In this document: positions 6,870 through 15,069 of the stretch, in pieces | Layout of the letters: the number at the start of each line of letters is the position of its first letter | Numbering within the stretch: the first letter of the stretch is position 1 | Source of the DNA: an uncultured Lachnospiraceae bacterium | GTDB lineage: Bacteria > Bacillota > Clostridia > Lachnospirales > Lachnospiraceae | Length of the DNA stretch: 17,210 nucleotides | Assembly (NCBI GenBank): GCA_948468325.1 | Contig: CAOKHR010000018.1 | Span: forward strand, 1-17,210 | Direction: 5' to 3' | Notes under the pieces: model-generated | Told to the model about the DNA's origin: nothing | The model's database searches: none | Seen by the model: the letters and a program-made list of their open reading frames with translations, nothing else | Position numbers and translations under genes: made by a program

Positions 6870-6897
6870 CCTTAATTGACCGCCCAGAGGGTGTGTC
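6866..6897 (-). repeat. Degenerate inverted partial copy of the palindromic repeat
   Basis: TATACCTTAATTGACCGCCC followed by AGAGGGTGTGTC resembles the reverse complement of the 3' half of copy C (TATACATTAAGTGACCGCCC, then TGAAAGGGCGTGTC). It joins copy B tail to tail through the shared TATA, giving the palindromic junction TTAAGGTATACCTTAA. The other half is missing or decayed. Confidence 0.6.
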
Positions 6898-7102
6898 GAG
6901 GCCGCTGAAAAATTCCCCTTATTTGCATTTTCAAATTAATGAATCTCAAAATATAACCAAAACTAATTGGAAAAGTGGGGAATCAAATTACGTTTTACAA
7001 ACATTTTTAATGAGAAAGTGGAGCATAAAATTTTACACTATCAAGAACAACGATTTCCCCATCTCATTTACGGACAATTGTGAATCATTTTCACAACCCC
7101 AG

Positions 7103-7240
7103 TTGTACAGAATATATCATTGAGCTGCAGGGCCTTTTGATGCCGCCGGTACTTAGCTGCGGTACTTTCGCAGCTTACGTACCGCTGCGAGCATCAATGA
7201 GCGAAAGCGCGCCCTGCGGCCAATGATATATTCTGCACAA
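7103..7240. repeat. 138-bp imperfect palindrome, MITE-like or large hairpin element
   Basis: Terminal arms TTGTACAGAATATATCATTG (7103-7122) and CAATGATATATTCTGCACAA (7221-7240) are inverted copies with one mismatch. Pairing continues inward with GCAGGGC/GCCCTGC, TTGATGC/GCATCAA and GGTAC/GTACC, then a TTAGCTGCG/CGCAGCTTA inner stem with a small bulge, to a loop near 7165. The right arm has an extra stretch (about 7200-7212) not in the left. No transposase is encoded. It looks like a miniature inverted-repeat element or a structured transcript region. Confidence 0.75.
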
Positions 7241-7289
7241 CGGACGTTCCCAAACACCACACAATTCCCCGGAAAGGAGCCCCACTCTT

Positions 7290-8408
7290 ATGTATCAAAA
7301 AGGACGAGCCTGGATTGAACTAAACATGGAAAACCTGTCGCACAACGTAAAACAATTTCAAAAAATTCTTCCTCCGCACTGTGCCATCATGCCCGCAGTC
7401 AAAGCAAATGCATACGGACACGGCGCAGACTTAATCTGCAGCGCCTTAGAACATATGGGCATAAAAGATTTCTGCGTTGCCTCCGCCAGTGAAGCCGTCG
7501 AACTTCGAAAAGCCGGCATTTCCGGACAGATTCTGATTTTAGGATACACTTCCCCGCATCAGTTTCCGGTTCTGGCGGATTACCATTTAACGCAGACGGT
7601 TATCGACTATTCCTATGCAAAAGAACTAAATGATTATGGAAAACCCCTGTGCGTACACGTAGGAATTGACACCGGTATGCACAGATTAGGAGAACGAAGT
7701 GAAAATATAGAAAATATTTGTCAGATCTGGAAATTGAAAAACCTCAAAATTACAGGCCTGTATTCGCACTTATGCGTTTCGGACGGAAACTCCGATGCCG
7801 AAAGAAAATTTACTTTTATGCAGGTAAAAAAATTTTACTCCGTTGCAGATTCTTTACACAAAAAAGGCATTCACGGATTTAAAACACATATGCAGGGCAG
7901 TTACGGCGTACTGAATTACCCTTCCCTGAAGTTCGATTATGCGCGGGTAGGAATTGCCCTTTACGGCGCATTCAGCGCTCCACAGGAAAAAACCGTGGCA
8001 AATGCAGATTTAAAACCTGTGTTATCTTTAAAATCCAGAATAGAATGCATCAAACCTCTGCATTCCGGAGAAGCGCTTGGCTACGGCCTGACTTTTACGG
8101 CCGCGGACGAAATGACAATTGCAGCTGTCTCCATTGGATATGCAGACGGCATCCCACGCTCATTATCCAACAAAGGCAATGTACTTGTAAACGGACATAA
8201 AACAGCGATTATCGGCCGCATCTGCATGGACCAGCTTCTGATTGATGTATCCGGACTTTCTGACGTATCTCCCGGTGATGAAGTCACACTGATTGGGAAA
8301 TATCAAAATCAGGAGATTCTGGCAAGTGATATGGCCCTGTCTGCCGATACGATTTCCAATGAAATTTTAAGCAGATTAGGCAGCCGTCTGGAACGAATTG
8401 CCATTTAA
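7290..8408 (+). CDS. VanT-type serine/alanine racemase (stand-alone catalytic domain)
   Basis: A 372-residue fold-type III PLP racemase. Lys38 in AVKANAYGHG is the PLP lysine and Tyr265 in LGYGLTF the second catalytic base; MDQLLIDV (313-320) is also family-typical. Serine-racemase-like features: HMQGSYGVLNYP (200-211) in place of the Alr NSAG region, and Asn357 in TISNEI, where alanine racemases have Tyr (TISYR) and VanT enzymes have Asn. The Lys carbamylated in many Alr enzymes, before DTGM, appears to be Gly125. It would make D-Ser for the upstream ligase. Alanine racemase activity is also possible, as VanT enzymes often do both. The start is supported by GGAAAGGAG about 11 bp upstream and by RAWIEL near the N-terminus. 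Its stop overlaps the convergent YfhO gene by 4 bp. Confidence 0.88.
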   Translation: MYQKGRAWIELNMENLSHNVKQFQKILPPHCAIMPAVKANAYGHGADLICSALEHMGIKDFCVASASEAVELRKAGISGQILILGYTSPHQFPVLADYHLTQTVIDYSYAKELNDYGKPLCVHVGIDTGMHRLGERSENIENICQIWKLKNLKITGLYSHLCVSDGNSDAERKFTFMQVKKFYSVADSLHKKGIHGFKTHMQGSYGVLNYPSLKFDYARVGIALYGAFSAPQEKTVANADLKPVLSLKSRIECIKPLHSGEALGYGLTFTAADEMTIAAVSIGYADGIPRSLSNKGNVLVNGHKTAIIGRICMDQLLIDVSGLSDVSPGDEVTLIGKYQNQEILASDMALSADTISNEILSRLGSRLERIAI

Positions 8409-10876
8409 TTACGTTTTCTTTTCCATATGCAGATGGCGATAAAGAAAAACAGGCTGCACAGGCTGACTGCGGCGCCATTTATAAGCCCCGGCGTCGTATA
8501 CCGCAGCGTAATTTTATGATTCCCCCGTATCAGGGGAATTTTCATCAGGCTGTCCATAAAAGTTTTGCACTCGATTTCTTTTCCGTCTACAAATACACGC
8601 CATCCGTCTTCTTTGGGTATGGAAAGCACGAGATTACCTGCATTTTTCACCTGAATATGGCCTTCCATTACAGTATCACTGAACCCATCCAGTACCATTG
8701 TCTGTTCACCCAGCTTTTCATAAGCTTCCTGCAAAGCCTCCATATTCAGCCCGTATACACTCACCTGAAAATCAGAAACATTTGATGTATTTGTCAGTTC
8801 GATTTTTTCTCCGGCTTTGCACCAGCCCAGATCCAGAATATAACCGTGGTCACATTTCGTAAATTTGCGTGTTCTCTCCTGACTGGCTGCGGTAATATTT
8901 GTGACTGAAGTATCCGTATACGTTGCATATAAATAGCAGTCTTTTGAAGCTGTAATCTCCGTCTTATCTTCTTTGACATCTACTCTGCCGCCGAAAGGCT
9001 GCAAAAGGTCTGCATTTGCTCCCAGAGTTTTTGCCATACGGTTGATATTTGCAACCGGCTCCCCTTTTTGAATCAGGCATCTCGATTCAAAATCTACATC
9101 CATCATAAATCCAAGCGGCATAGAATACAAATTCCGGTATATATAATTCTGTCCGTCTTCTGCTGCCAGAATGCGCAAAGGACTTTCTTCACAGGGATGA
9201 TCCGCAATGACATATTTTACCGATAACAGTGCGGACATCAAAGGCGTCGCACCGCTGCAGCTGTAAAAATTCTTGCCGCCCTCCATCCCCATATTTCTGT
9301 AAAATCTGCTCACCCCGATATTCATCAGAGACGAAAAAATCGTGGAAGAAGAATACCCATAAATCATCGCATCATTTTTGGTCAGACGCTCCATTTCTTC
9401 AACCCGGTAAAAGAGCTCTTCATCCGTTTCATCCACCTGCGCCAGCAGGCTTTTTACCGACTCCCAGTTTTTCGTGTAACTGGTACGGCTGGTTGTGGAA
9501 AATCCGGTAAGATCCGTATTTGCATAAAGCTCGGTTACTGCCAGCACAAGCATCATATACCGCACAAATATTCTTTTATCTGCGTTTGCAATCAGCCAAA
9601 GCAAAAGAAGCATTCCGTATCCGGCCACAAGACAGCCGGTGAGCGCCAGGGACGTTCCGGTTACCATACCGCTGTCTGTCACAAGGGCTGCCGCAATGAG
9701 AAATGCAAACGAAACAAAAATTCCGATTACAACATCCCGCCATTTATTTCCTTTTAAATTAAGAAAGCTTTCATAGGCCGTCACAAGCAGTAAAAAGATA
9801 TATAAATAAGACCATCTTCCCGGAAGGCTGTCCGGAAAATGCAGGCCATGCCAGATAAAATCCAAAATATTATTTGCAAAACCAAGCCAGAAGAAAACGA
9901 CAAGCGCCGCGCGTTTTATTTTTTTCTTCCATGAAATCATTCTGTTTTGCAGATAAAGCATGAAAAACAGGCCCACTGCCAGACCACAGTAAAGATTGGG
10001 CCAGTGATCGCGTCCCGTATATACTTTTACACCAAAGCAATGCCGTGCCAGCATAGAAATCAGGTCAAAATACCATTCGGGCTGGGAGGGAAAAGAAATT
10101 CCCGCCGAACCGCTGTAACCCAATATGGCAGCTTCCGGAAAAATCAAAACAGCTCCCATTCCTCCCGCCAAAAGCGAATATAGCGTAAATCTGCCCAAAG
10201 CTGCCGCCTTTTGTTTGATACTGTGCGTTTCTTCGAAAAACAATAAGAAAAACCAAAAGATAAGAAAGATGCAGAGCATGTATGCAATATAAAAATTAGC
10301 CAGAACGGCTGCCGCCAATGTAATACAGTACAGTCTGCATTTCCCCTCTTTGACAAGATATTCAAGCCCTAAAACCGCAAGCGGCGCCAGCACTAAAACA
10401 TCCAGCCACATAATATCCCAGCTGTAAGCCGCCATATACCCCGACAGCGCATAGAATGCGGCAAATACAATACTTTCCGCATTCGTTTTTCCAAAGTGAT
10501 TTTTCAGATATACTGCAAAAGTCAGCCCGCAGAGACCGATTTTAAGCAGAATCAAAAGTGTCATAAATTCTATTACATGAGACGAAGGACAAAGAATGAT
10601 AAACCAGTTCAAAGGGCTTGCCAGATAGTAGGCGATTAATGAGACAAAATCCGAACCAAGGCCAAGCCGGAACGAATACATTAGACTGCCGCCATGCTTT
10701 AGTTTATCCATAAATTCTGTAAAAAACGGCTCATACTGATGGTACATATCAATATGAAGAATGCAGTTTTCTCCAAACGGATATACTCCGTTTCTGATAC
10801 AGATGAAAAGTGAAATGATAAACGGAAGGCCAAACGCGCCAAGATACCATTTCCAGTTTGATTTCATCTTACCCAT
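8405..10876 (-). CDS. YfhO-family polytopic membrane protein (GT-C-like)
   Basis: An 823-residue protein with a dozen or so hydrophobic segments in the N-terminal half, a large extracytoplasmic portion (about 450-780) and a final TM helix before the basic end WKRKRN. The first extracytoplasmic loop has HIDMYHQYEPFF (41-52) with Asp43, the type of acidic loop expected in GT-C enzymes, and SFRLGLGSDF follows. The late segment PKEDGWRVFVDGKEI is typical of the YfhO family. B. subtilis YfhO is linked to glycosylation of lipoteichoic acid outside the membrane, so a role in glycosylating an envelope polymer is likely. It is the last gene of the five-gene operon, 18 bp after the LtaS-like gene, with ribosome site AAGGAGA. 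No terminator is visible before the convergent racemase. Confidence 0.87.
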   Translation of the reverse strand: MGKMKSNWKWYLGAFGLPFIISLFICIRNGVYPFGENCILHIDMYHQYEPFFTEFMDKLKHGGSLMYSFRLGLGSDFVSLIAYYLASPLNWFIILCPSSHVIEFMTLLILLKIGLCGLTFAVYLKNHFGKTNAESIVFAAFYALSGYMAAYSWDIMWLDVLVLAPLAVLGLEYLVKEGKCRLYCITLAAAVLANFYIAYMLCIFLIFWFFLLFFEETHSIKQKAAALGRFTLYSLLAGGMGAVLIFPEAAILGYSGSAGISFPSQPEWYFDLISMLARHCFGVKVYTGRDHWPNLYCGLAVGLFFMLYLQNRMISWKKKIKRAALVVFFWLGFANNILDFIWHGLHFPDSLPGRWSYLYIFLLLVTAYESFLNLKGNKWRDVVIGIFVSFAFLIAAALVTDSGMVTGTSLALTGCLVAGYGMLLLLWLIANADKRIFVRYMMLVLAVTELYANTDLTGFSTTSRTSYTKNWESVKSLLAQVDETDEELFYRVEEMERLTKNDAMIYGYSSSTIFSSLMNIGVSRFYRNMGMEGGKNFYSCSGATPLMSALLSVKYVIADHPCEESPLRILAAEDGQNYIYRNLYSMPLGFMMDVDFESRCLIQKGEPVANINRMAKTLGANADLLQPFGGRVDVKEDKTEITASKDCYLYATYTDTSVTNITAASQERTRKFTKCDHGYILDLGWCKAGEKIELTNTSNVSDFQVSVYGLNMEALQEAYEKLGEQTMVLDGFSDTVMEGHIQVKNAGNLVLSIPKEDGWRVFVDGKEIECKTFMDSLMKIPLIRGNHKITLRYTTPGLINGAAVSLCSLFFFIAICIWKRKRN

Positions 10877-10894
10877 ATCTGTCTCCTTTAGAAC

Positions 10895-12643
10895 TTAATC
10901 CTGTATATCAAATAACTGATAGTACTGTAACTTTTTATATTCCTCCAAATCTGCACTGCCCTCCGCAGACTTTTCCACCCGTACTGCCGAAACAATCGGA
11001 TAGCTTTTCGAAAACTCTTTTAAAAACTTCTGATAAGCCGGAAGTTCTAAACCTGCTGTCTCAAGCACTTTTACTCCCAGATAATTTACACTTGTATCCG
11101 CGTTGTTTTCTGATTTTATATCATAATTGGCCCAGATAAGATACGGAACCTCATATCTTAGATACGTATCTTCTTCTGACAGCGTCCTGTAACTTTTTTG
11201 GTTTAGCTGCAAAATGGGCTCTGCTACAACATCATTCGGCTGGTGATCCCCGAAAAATACAATCACAACAGGTTCGTCCTCTTTCGAAAAATAAGAAATC
11301 AAATCTTTTAACGCCTCATCCGTTTTTGAAATCAGCGACAAATAAGCAGAAAGCGAATAGGAAGAAGCCCCTTCTACCGTAATATGCGGCATAAAGTTTT
11401 CATACGTATCCGCATAGGAACCATGGTTTTGCATTGTAACATGAAATAGAAACAGCGGCTTGCCTGTCTCTTTTTTCTCATAAGTATCTATAATTTTATC
11501 TACACAGGATTTATCGCTGACAAACTGCCTGATGTACTCTCTGCTCCTGTAATCTTCGATAAATTCCGTATGGGCAAAGCCAAGATACGGGTATACGGTA
11601 TCCCTGTCCCAGCCGCTGGCATAATAAGGATGCATTGCATACGTCTCATAGCCCAGCTGCTGTAAATACGAAGGAAGCGCAGGAATACTGCCGTGAATAT
11701 ACTGCTGATAGGGAATGCTTCCCTGCGGCAGAAATGCCATTGTATTTCCGGTCAGAAATTCAAATTCCGTATTTGCCGTATTGCCGCCGCAGACAGATAC
11801 GTTTAAATATCCGGTCACTGTGTTTTTCTTTCCCTGAAACATGCTGTGAAAATACGGCATATAATCTTCACTGGCAGTAAATTCGCCCAAAACTCCAAGA
11901 TCTGCAAATGCTTCATCCATCACGACAATAATATTCGGCAGCGTATCGGGCACGTCCGTTTCCGTTTTCTCTTCTTTTAAAATATTCTCCGCCTCTTCTC
12001 TTTCATAGCCTGACGGCTTATCAATTGCCATAAAAGGAAGCTCCATTACCATTGTCAGTACGAATCCGTTTGTCTGCCACATGTATACCGGAGTAAAAAG
12101 CTTATTGTACATTCTGTGCCGGTTTTGAAAATCCTCCTGCTGCAGCACTCCCGCAAAAGCTGTCAGTCCTGCCAGAACTGCCAGCGCTGCCGGTATGCAA
12201 AACCGCCGTTTTAATTTTTTTAAATCCGCCTTGCAAAAACCTTCCAGAAAGAGTACTGCGGCAAAGGCCAAAACAACTGCCACTACCCGCATCTCCGGTA
12301 TAAAATTATAGTTATCCGCTACGCTTGCCGCTGTGCGGATGGAAAAAATATCCCACGGAACAAGCGGAAGTGAACGAAACGTATAGACATAGTAATTCAC
12401 CAGTCCGATTACCATGGCTGCTATTCCTTCGGCCCTAAGCGCCCATTTTACACTGCGAAACAAAAGAGCCAGAATAACAGCCGTCATCTCAAACAGCAGA
12501 ATATTAAAAAACTGCGGCCACGGCCTGACTGTTGTAAATCCATCGTGAGTATATGCTTCCAGCAGATAAAAATGAACTGCCGGAAAGAACATGAGCCCCA
12601 ATACCGTTATTTTTTTATTTTTACTGATTTTGTCTTGCTCCAT
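10895..12643 (-). CDS. LTA-synthase-family membrane sulfatase-fold enzyme
   Basis: 582 residues: about five N-terminal TM segments (roughly 12-30, 46-64, 72-90, 118-136, 148-167) and an extracellular sulfatase/phosphatase-fold domain from about 235. Metal and catalytic residues are recognisable: PNIIVVMDEAFADLG (236-250, probable Glu244), Thr289 in GGNTANTEFEFLTG as the predicted nucleophile, His338/Trp345, QNHG (405-408) and GDHQPN (465-470). LtaS-like enzymes move glycerol-phosphate from phosphatidylglycerol onto a polymer or glycolipid; the exact acceptor is not readable here. The start overlaps the end of the transglutaminase-like gene by 37 bp and its ribosome site is weak, implying translation coupled to the upstream gene. 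Pairing with a YfhO protein suggests synthesis plus decoration of a teichoic-type polymer (inference). Confidence 0.87.
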   Translation of the reverse strand: MEQDKISKNKKITVLGLMFFPAVHFYLLEAYTHDGFTTVRPWPQFFNILLFEMTAVILALLFRSVKWALRAEGIAAMVIGLVNYYVYTFRSLPLVPWDIFSIRTAASVADNYNFIPEMRVVAVVLAFAAVLFLEGFCKADLKKLKRRFCIPAALAVLAGLTAFAGVLQQEDFQNRHRMYNKLFTPVYMWQTNGFVLTMVMELPFMAIDKPSGYEREEAENILKEEKTETDVPDTLPNIIVVMDEAFADLGVLGEFTASEDYMPYFHSMFQGKKNTVTGYLNVSVCGGNTANTEFEFLTGNTMAFLPQGSIPYQQYIHGSIPALPSYLQQLGYETYAMHPYYASGWDRDTVYPYLGFAHTEFIEDYRSREYIRQFVSDKSCVDKIIDTYEKKETGKPLFLFHVTMQNHGSYADTYENFMPHITVEGASSYSLSAYLSLISKTDEALKDLISYFSKEDEPVVIVFFGDHQPNDVVAEPILQLNQKSYRTLSEEDTYLRYEVPYLIWANYDIKSENNADTSVNYLGVKVLETAGLELPAYQKFLKEFSKSYPIVSAVRVEKSAEGSADLEEYKKLQYYQLFDIQD

Positions 12644-14517
12644 GCGCCGTATTTCTTCTTTCCTGAAACAGATTCTTTCTGATATATGCGAACCTGTACG
12701 TAATATGTTTTTCCTTTTTTGAGTTTATTAATCGTGCATGTATTCTCCGTCACTTCTTTCTTTTTGGCGGAAGACATATTTTTGCTGAAAGAATACCGCA
12801 CCTGATATCCGGATGCAATGCTTACGCTCTTAATCTTTATCTTCATTGTTTTGGCCGCATTGTTTTTCACGGAAGTGACCGAAGTTTTTTTCTTTGTGTT
12901 TATCTTGCCCCAGTGTGCATAATAAACCGCATCGACAGTGACCGGCGTATTTTCACTAATTTTCTTTCCTCCGGACTTTTTCGTATACCAGCCAAGAAAT
13001 GCATAATTTTTTCTCCTGGGTCCGGACAGCTTTCCTACTGCCGTTCCGTATGCAAGTCCTGTCTTTGAAGTCGTCTTTGTACTCTTGGAACCGATATATC
13101 CGCCATTTGCATTGAATACGATATTATATTTAGGTGTTATCGTTATTCCCGTAACCGCACTGTCATAAACTCCATTCTGTACTGCAACTGCCCTGACTGT
13201 CGTCGTCCCTGACAGTGAAAACGGCGCAGTATATTTCTTGGATTTTGTAAATGCAATGGAAGGATTTGAGCCGTCTGTCGTGTAATAAACAGACGCTCCT
13301 GCAGGTGCGGTAATTGTAACGACACTGCCGGGACAGGAAATCGCGGGTGTCGAAAGCGTTGCTGTCGGTGTATGAATGGTGCCCGGATCTGACTGGGTTG
13401 CTCCGGAATCATAGGTAAGTTCCGGCAGATACCCGTTCCAGCGGTCTTCCACCGTATGGGAAGTTACATTTCCCGGTGAATCATTCATAAATGCCGCTGC
13501 GCTTTTGTTAAAATAATTGTATATAATGCTTAATCCTACAATCTCATAATCCTTAGGGTCTATATCATTCCAAGTAAGGTCAACATAATACCAGATACCG
13601 TTTAACCGGATGATATTCCATTCATGTTCTTCGCTTGTAACGATTCCGCAGTCAATACCCACCGCATTACACAACAGCTGCATCGCTTGGGAATAGCCGG
13701 CGCAGACTGTCGTATCCGTACAAAAAACACTGTAAACGGTCTGATTGTATTTATTTCGATTGTAAGTTTTATAATTCCAATCATATGTAACTTTTTCACA
13801 AATTAAATCATGAATTTTTTTCTCTTTCAATAGCTCTGTAGGCTGTGCGTTAATCTGGGGCAGCCAGCTGTTAATCACGGACTGTACCTGCTGTGTCGCC
13901 GCCTGTCTGGCAGTGCCGTTTGCAAATGATTCATTGATTGTCAAATATGCAAATCCACCGGTATTGGAGCCTGTCGTGTTAAAAAGCATTGTTTCCAGAA
14001 AATAGTACTGCGGGTTTGAAGTGATAAACTTAAACTCAAGTTCGTATGCCTCCTCCTGAGACATATTTGCATAAGTGACCATTTTCGTTGGATAATAATA
14101 AACATCAAGCTGACTCTTTGCATTCTGATAATGCTGCCTGTTTGTAAAAGTTTCTGTCCCTGTCAGAATCTCAAAACACATCTGATCGAGCTTATCCCAG
14201 AGAGCCCGCTGACTGTCATTTAACTGGTTGTAATAATAGTTTGTAGAATAAGCATCCCATGCATTTTTATAGACGGCAGAGCGTTTGTATTCTGCCGTAT
14301 CCAAAGACGGCTCATAAACCTCCGGCAGCTCATCCTCCGCAAGTTCTGTGGGAACAGGCTGTAAAAAACCTGTCTTACTGCTCAAATCTTTCTCTGTCAC
14401 GATTTCGTTACTGACAGAACTGCCCTCCGCAGGCAGCTCATCTGCACGCATACCTTCAGGTGCAGCTCCAAACACCAGCGTAACCGCCAGTAAAAATGTC
14501 ATAATCCGTTTCTTCAT
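12607..14517 (-). CDS. Secreted multidomain transglutaminase-like protein
   Basis: 636 residues with signal peptide MKKRIMTFLLAVTLVFGAAP (about 1-25). A transglutaminase-like core (about 230-320) has the Cys-His-Asp triad: Cys272 in VCAGYSQAM, His298 in SEEHEWN, Asp313 in YYVDLTW. Next come a chitobiase C-terminal-like repeat (about 385-455, YYTTDGSNPS), an InlB/Flg_new-type beta repeat (about 464-536, FNANGG...FLGWYT...YAHW) and a very Lys-rich FN3-like end (545-636). There is no LPXTG or terminal anchor, so it is probably held on the wall by its basic C-terminus or released. Function may be peptide cleavage or crosslinking at the surface. The ATG overlaps the chorismate-mutase stop (ATGA), with GGGAGG upstream. 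The high Lys content of the last 100 residues is notable. Confidence 0.87.
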   Translation of the reverse strand: MKKRIMTFLLAVTLVFGAAPEGMRADELPAEGSSVSNEIVTEKDLSSKTGFLQPVPTELAEDELPEVYEPSLDTAEYKRSAVYKNAWDAYSTNYYYNQLNDSQRALWDKLDQMCFEILTGTETFTNRQHYQNAKSQLDVYYYPTKMVTYANMSQEEAYELEFKFITSNPQYYFLETMLFNTTGSNTGGFAYLTINESFANGTARQAATQQVQSVINSWLPQINAQPTELLKEKKIHDLICEKVTYDWNYKTYNRNKYNQTVYSVFCTDTTVCAGYSQAMQLLCNAVGIDCGIVTSEEHEWNIIRLNGIWYYVDLTWNDIDPKDYEIVGLSIIYNYFNKSAAAFMNDSPGNVTSHTVEDRWNGYLPELTYDSGATQSDPGTIHTPTATLSTPAISCPGSVVTITAPAGASVYYTTDGSNPSIAFTKSKKYTAPFSLSGTTTVRAVAVQNGVYDSAVTGITITPKYNIVFNANGGYIGSKSTKTTSKTGLAYGTAVGKLSGPRRKNYAFLGWYTKKSGGKKISENTPVTVDAVYYAHWGKINTKKKTSVTSVKNNAAKTMKIKIKSVSIASGYQVRYSFSKNMSSAKKKEVTENTCTINKLKKGKTYYVQVRIYQKESVSGKKKYGAWSKTKSVKIKK

Positions 14518-15056
14518 TTTTGACCTCCCTGCAATATAATTGACGCACTTTCATTTTCTTTTAACATCTGCAGTACCGCTCCTCTGGCCAGATCCGAAGA
14601 AAAATCGCCGGCCAGAAAAAGGCGGCAGAATACTTTTCCCTCTTCCTCTTTTACCGTCAGATTCTTTACTGTCAGATTGGCTATTGCCGCCGCATTTAAA
14701 AACACGGCAAGCTGCCTGTCATTGGCAGTACAGAAAAATTCAACCGCTGCTTCGCCCTCTCCTGCCGGAAGCGCTTTTAAATCTTCCGCCTGACACGCAA
14801 GTCTGGAATATTGGTAAAGTCTGCTGATTTCCATCATCTGTTTAAAAAAAGCAAGGCATTCCGGATAATACGCTTCTTCTGTTTTGTCTGTCCTTGCACA
14901 AAGTACTTCTTCCTCCCGCTTGGGCGCATAAACGGCCGCGCCCGTATGTTTCTTTTCCCCGGCCACCTGATGTGCCAGATCCATCCGCTGCAGAAATAAC
15001 TGCTTCATCTGTCTGTCGACAGAATCAATCTGCCGTCTGATTTCATCTAAACCCAT
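14514..15056 (-). CDS. AroQ-type chorismate mutase domain protein with an unassigned C-terminal extension
   Basis: 180 residues. The first about 85 form a type II (AroQ) chorismate mutase helical domain: LDEIRRQIDSVDRQ (3-16), RMDLAHQVAGEKK (24-36), PKREEEVL (45-52) and FKQMMEISRLYQYS (71-84). By alignment from memory with the E. coli P-protein, Arg7, Arg24, Lys35, Arg47, Glu48 and Gln82 keep the active-site set, so chorismate to prephenate activity is plausible. Residues 90-180 match nothing I recognise and lack prephenate dehydratase or dehydrogenase motifs. It lies 13 bp after the HAD gene (ribosome site AGGAGA) and overlaps the secreted transglutaminase gene. There is no Phe/Tyr pathway gene nearby, which makes an aromatic biosynthesis role uncertain. 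Confidence 0.8.
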   Translation of the reverse strand: MGLDEIRRQIDSVDRQMKQLFLQRMDLAHQVAGEKKHTGAAVYAPKREEEVLCARTDKTEEAYYPECLAFFKQMMEISRLYQYSRLACQAEDLKALPAGEGEAAVEFFCTANDRQLAVFLNAAAIANLTVKNLTVKEEEGKVFCRLFLAGDFSSDLARGAVLQMLKENESASIILQGGQK

Positions 15057-15069
15057 ATTGTAAACTCTC

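Larger units (their letters stand above)
6727..7289. other. 563-bp non-coding gap between the two VanT halves
   Basis: No credible gene is present. From left to right it holds a small TACGG/CCGTA stem (about 6732-6747), repeat copy B (6811-6869), a degenerate inverted partial copy (6866-6897), AT-rich sequence (about 6900-7077) with no recognised feature, a TTGTGAA/TTCACAA stem (7078-7096), the 138-bp palindrome (7103-7240), and the racemase ribosome site GGAAAGGAG (about 7270-7278). I found no confident promoter for the racemase. Confidence 0.7.

Noticed and set aside
7078..7096. TTGTGAA/TTCACAA palindrome as an operator
   Set aside because: The 7-bp arms in AT-rich DNA have no clear promoter next to them, which is too little to assign a function.
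6893..7123. 76-residue plus-strand ORF in the VanT gap
   Set aside because: It starts at the edge of a repeat remnant and ends inside the arm of the large palindrome. It has no ribosome site and its low-complexity composition resembles no family.
8516..8785. Plus-strand ORF antisense to the YfhO gene, and similar ORFs opposite other large genes
   Set aside because: They are shadows of the well-supported minus-strand reading frames, with no recognisable protein features or ribosome sites.
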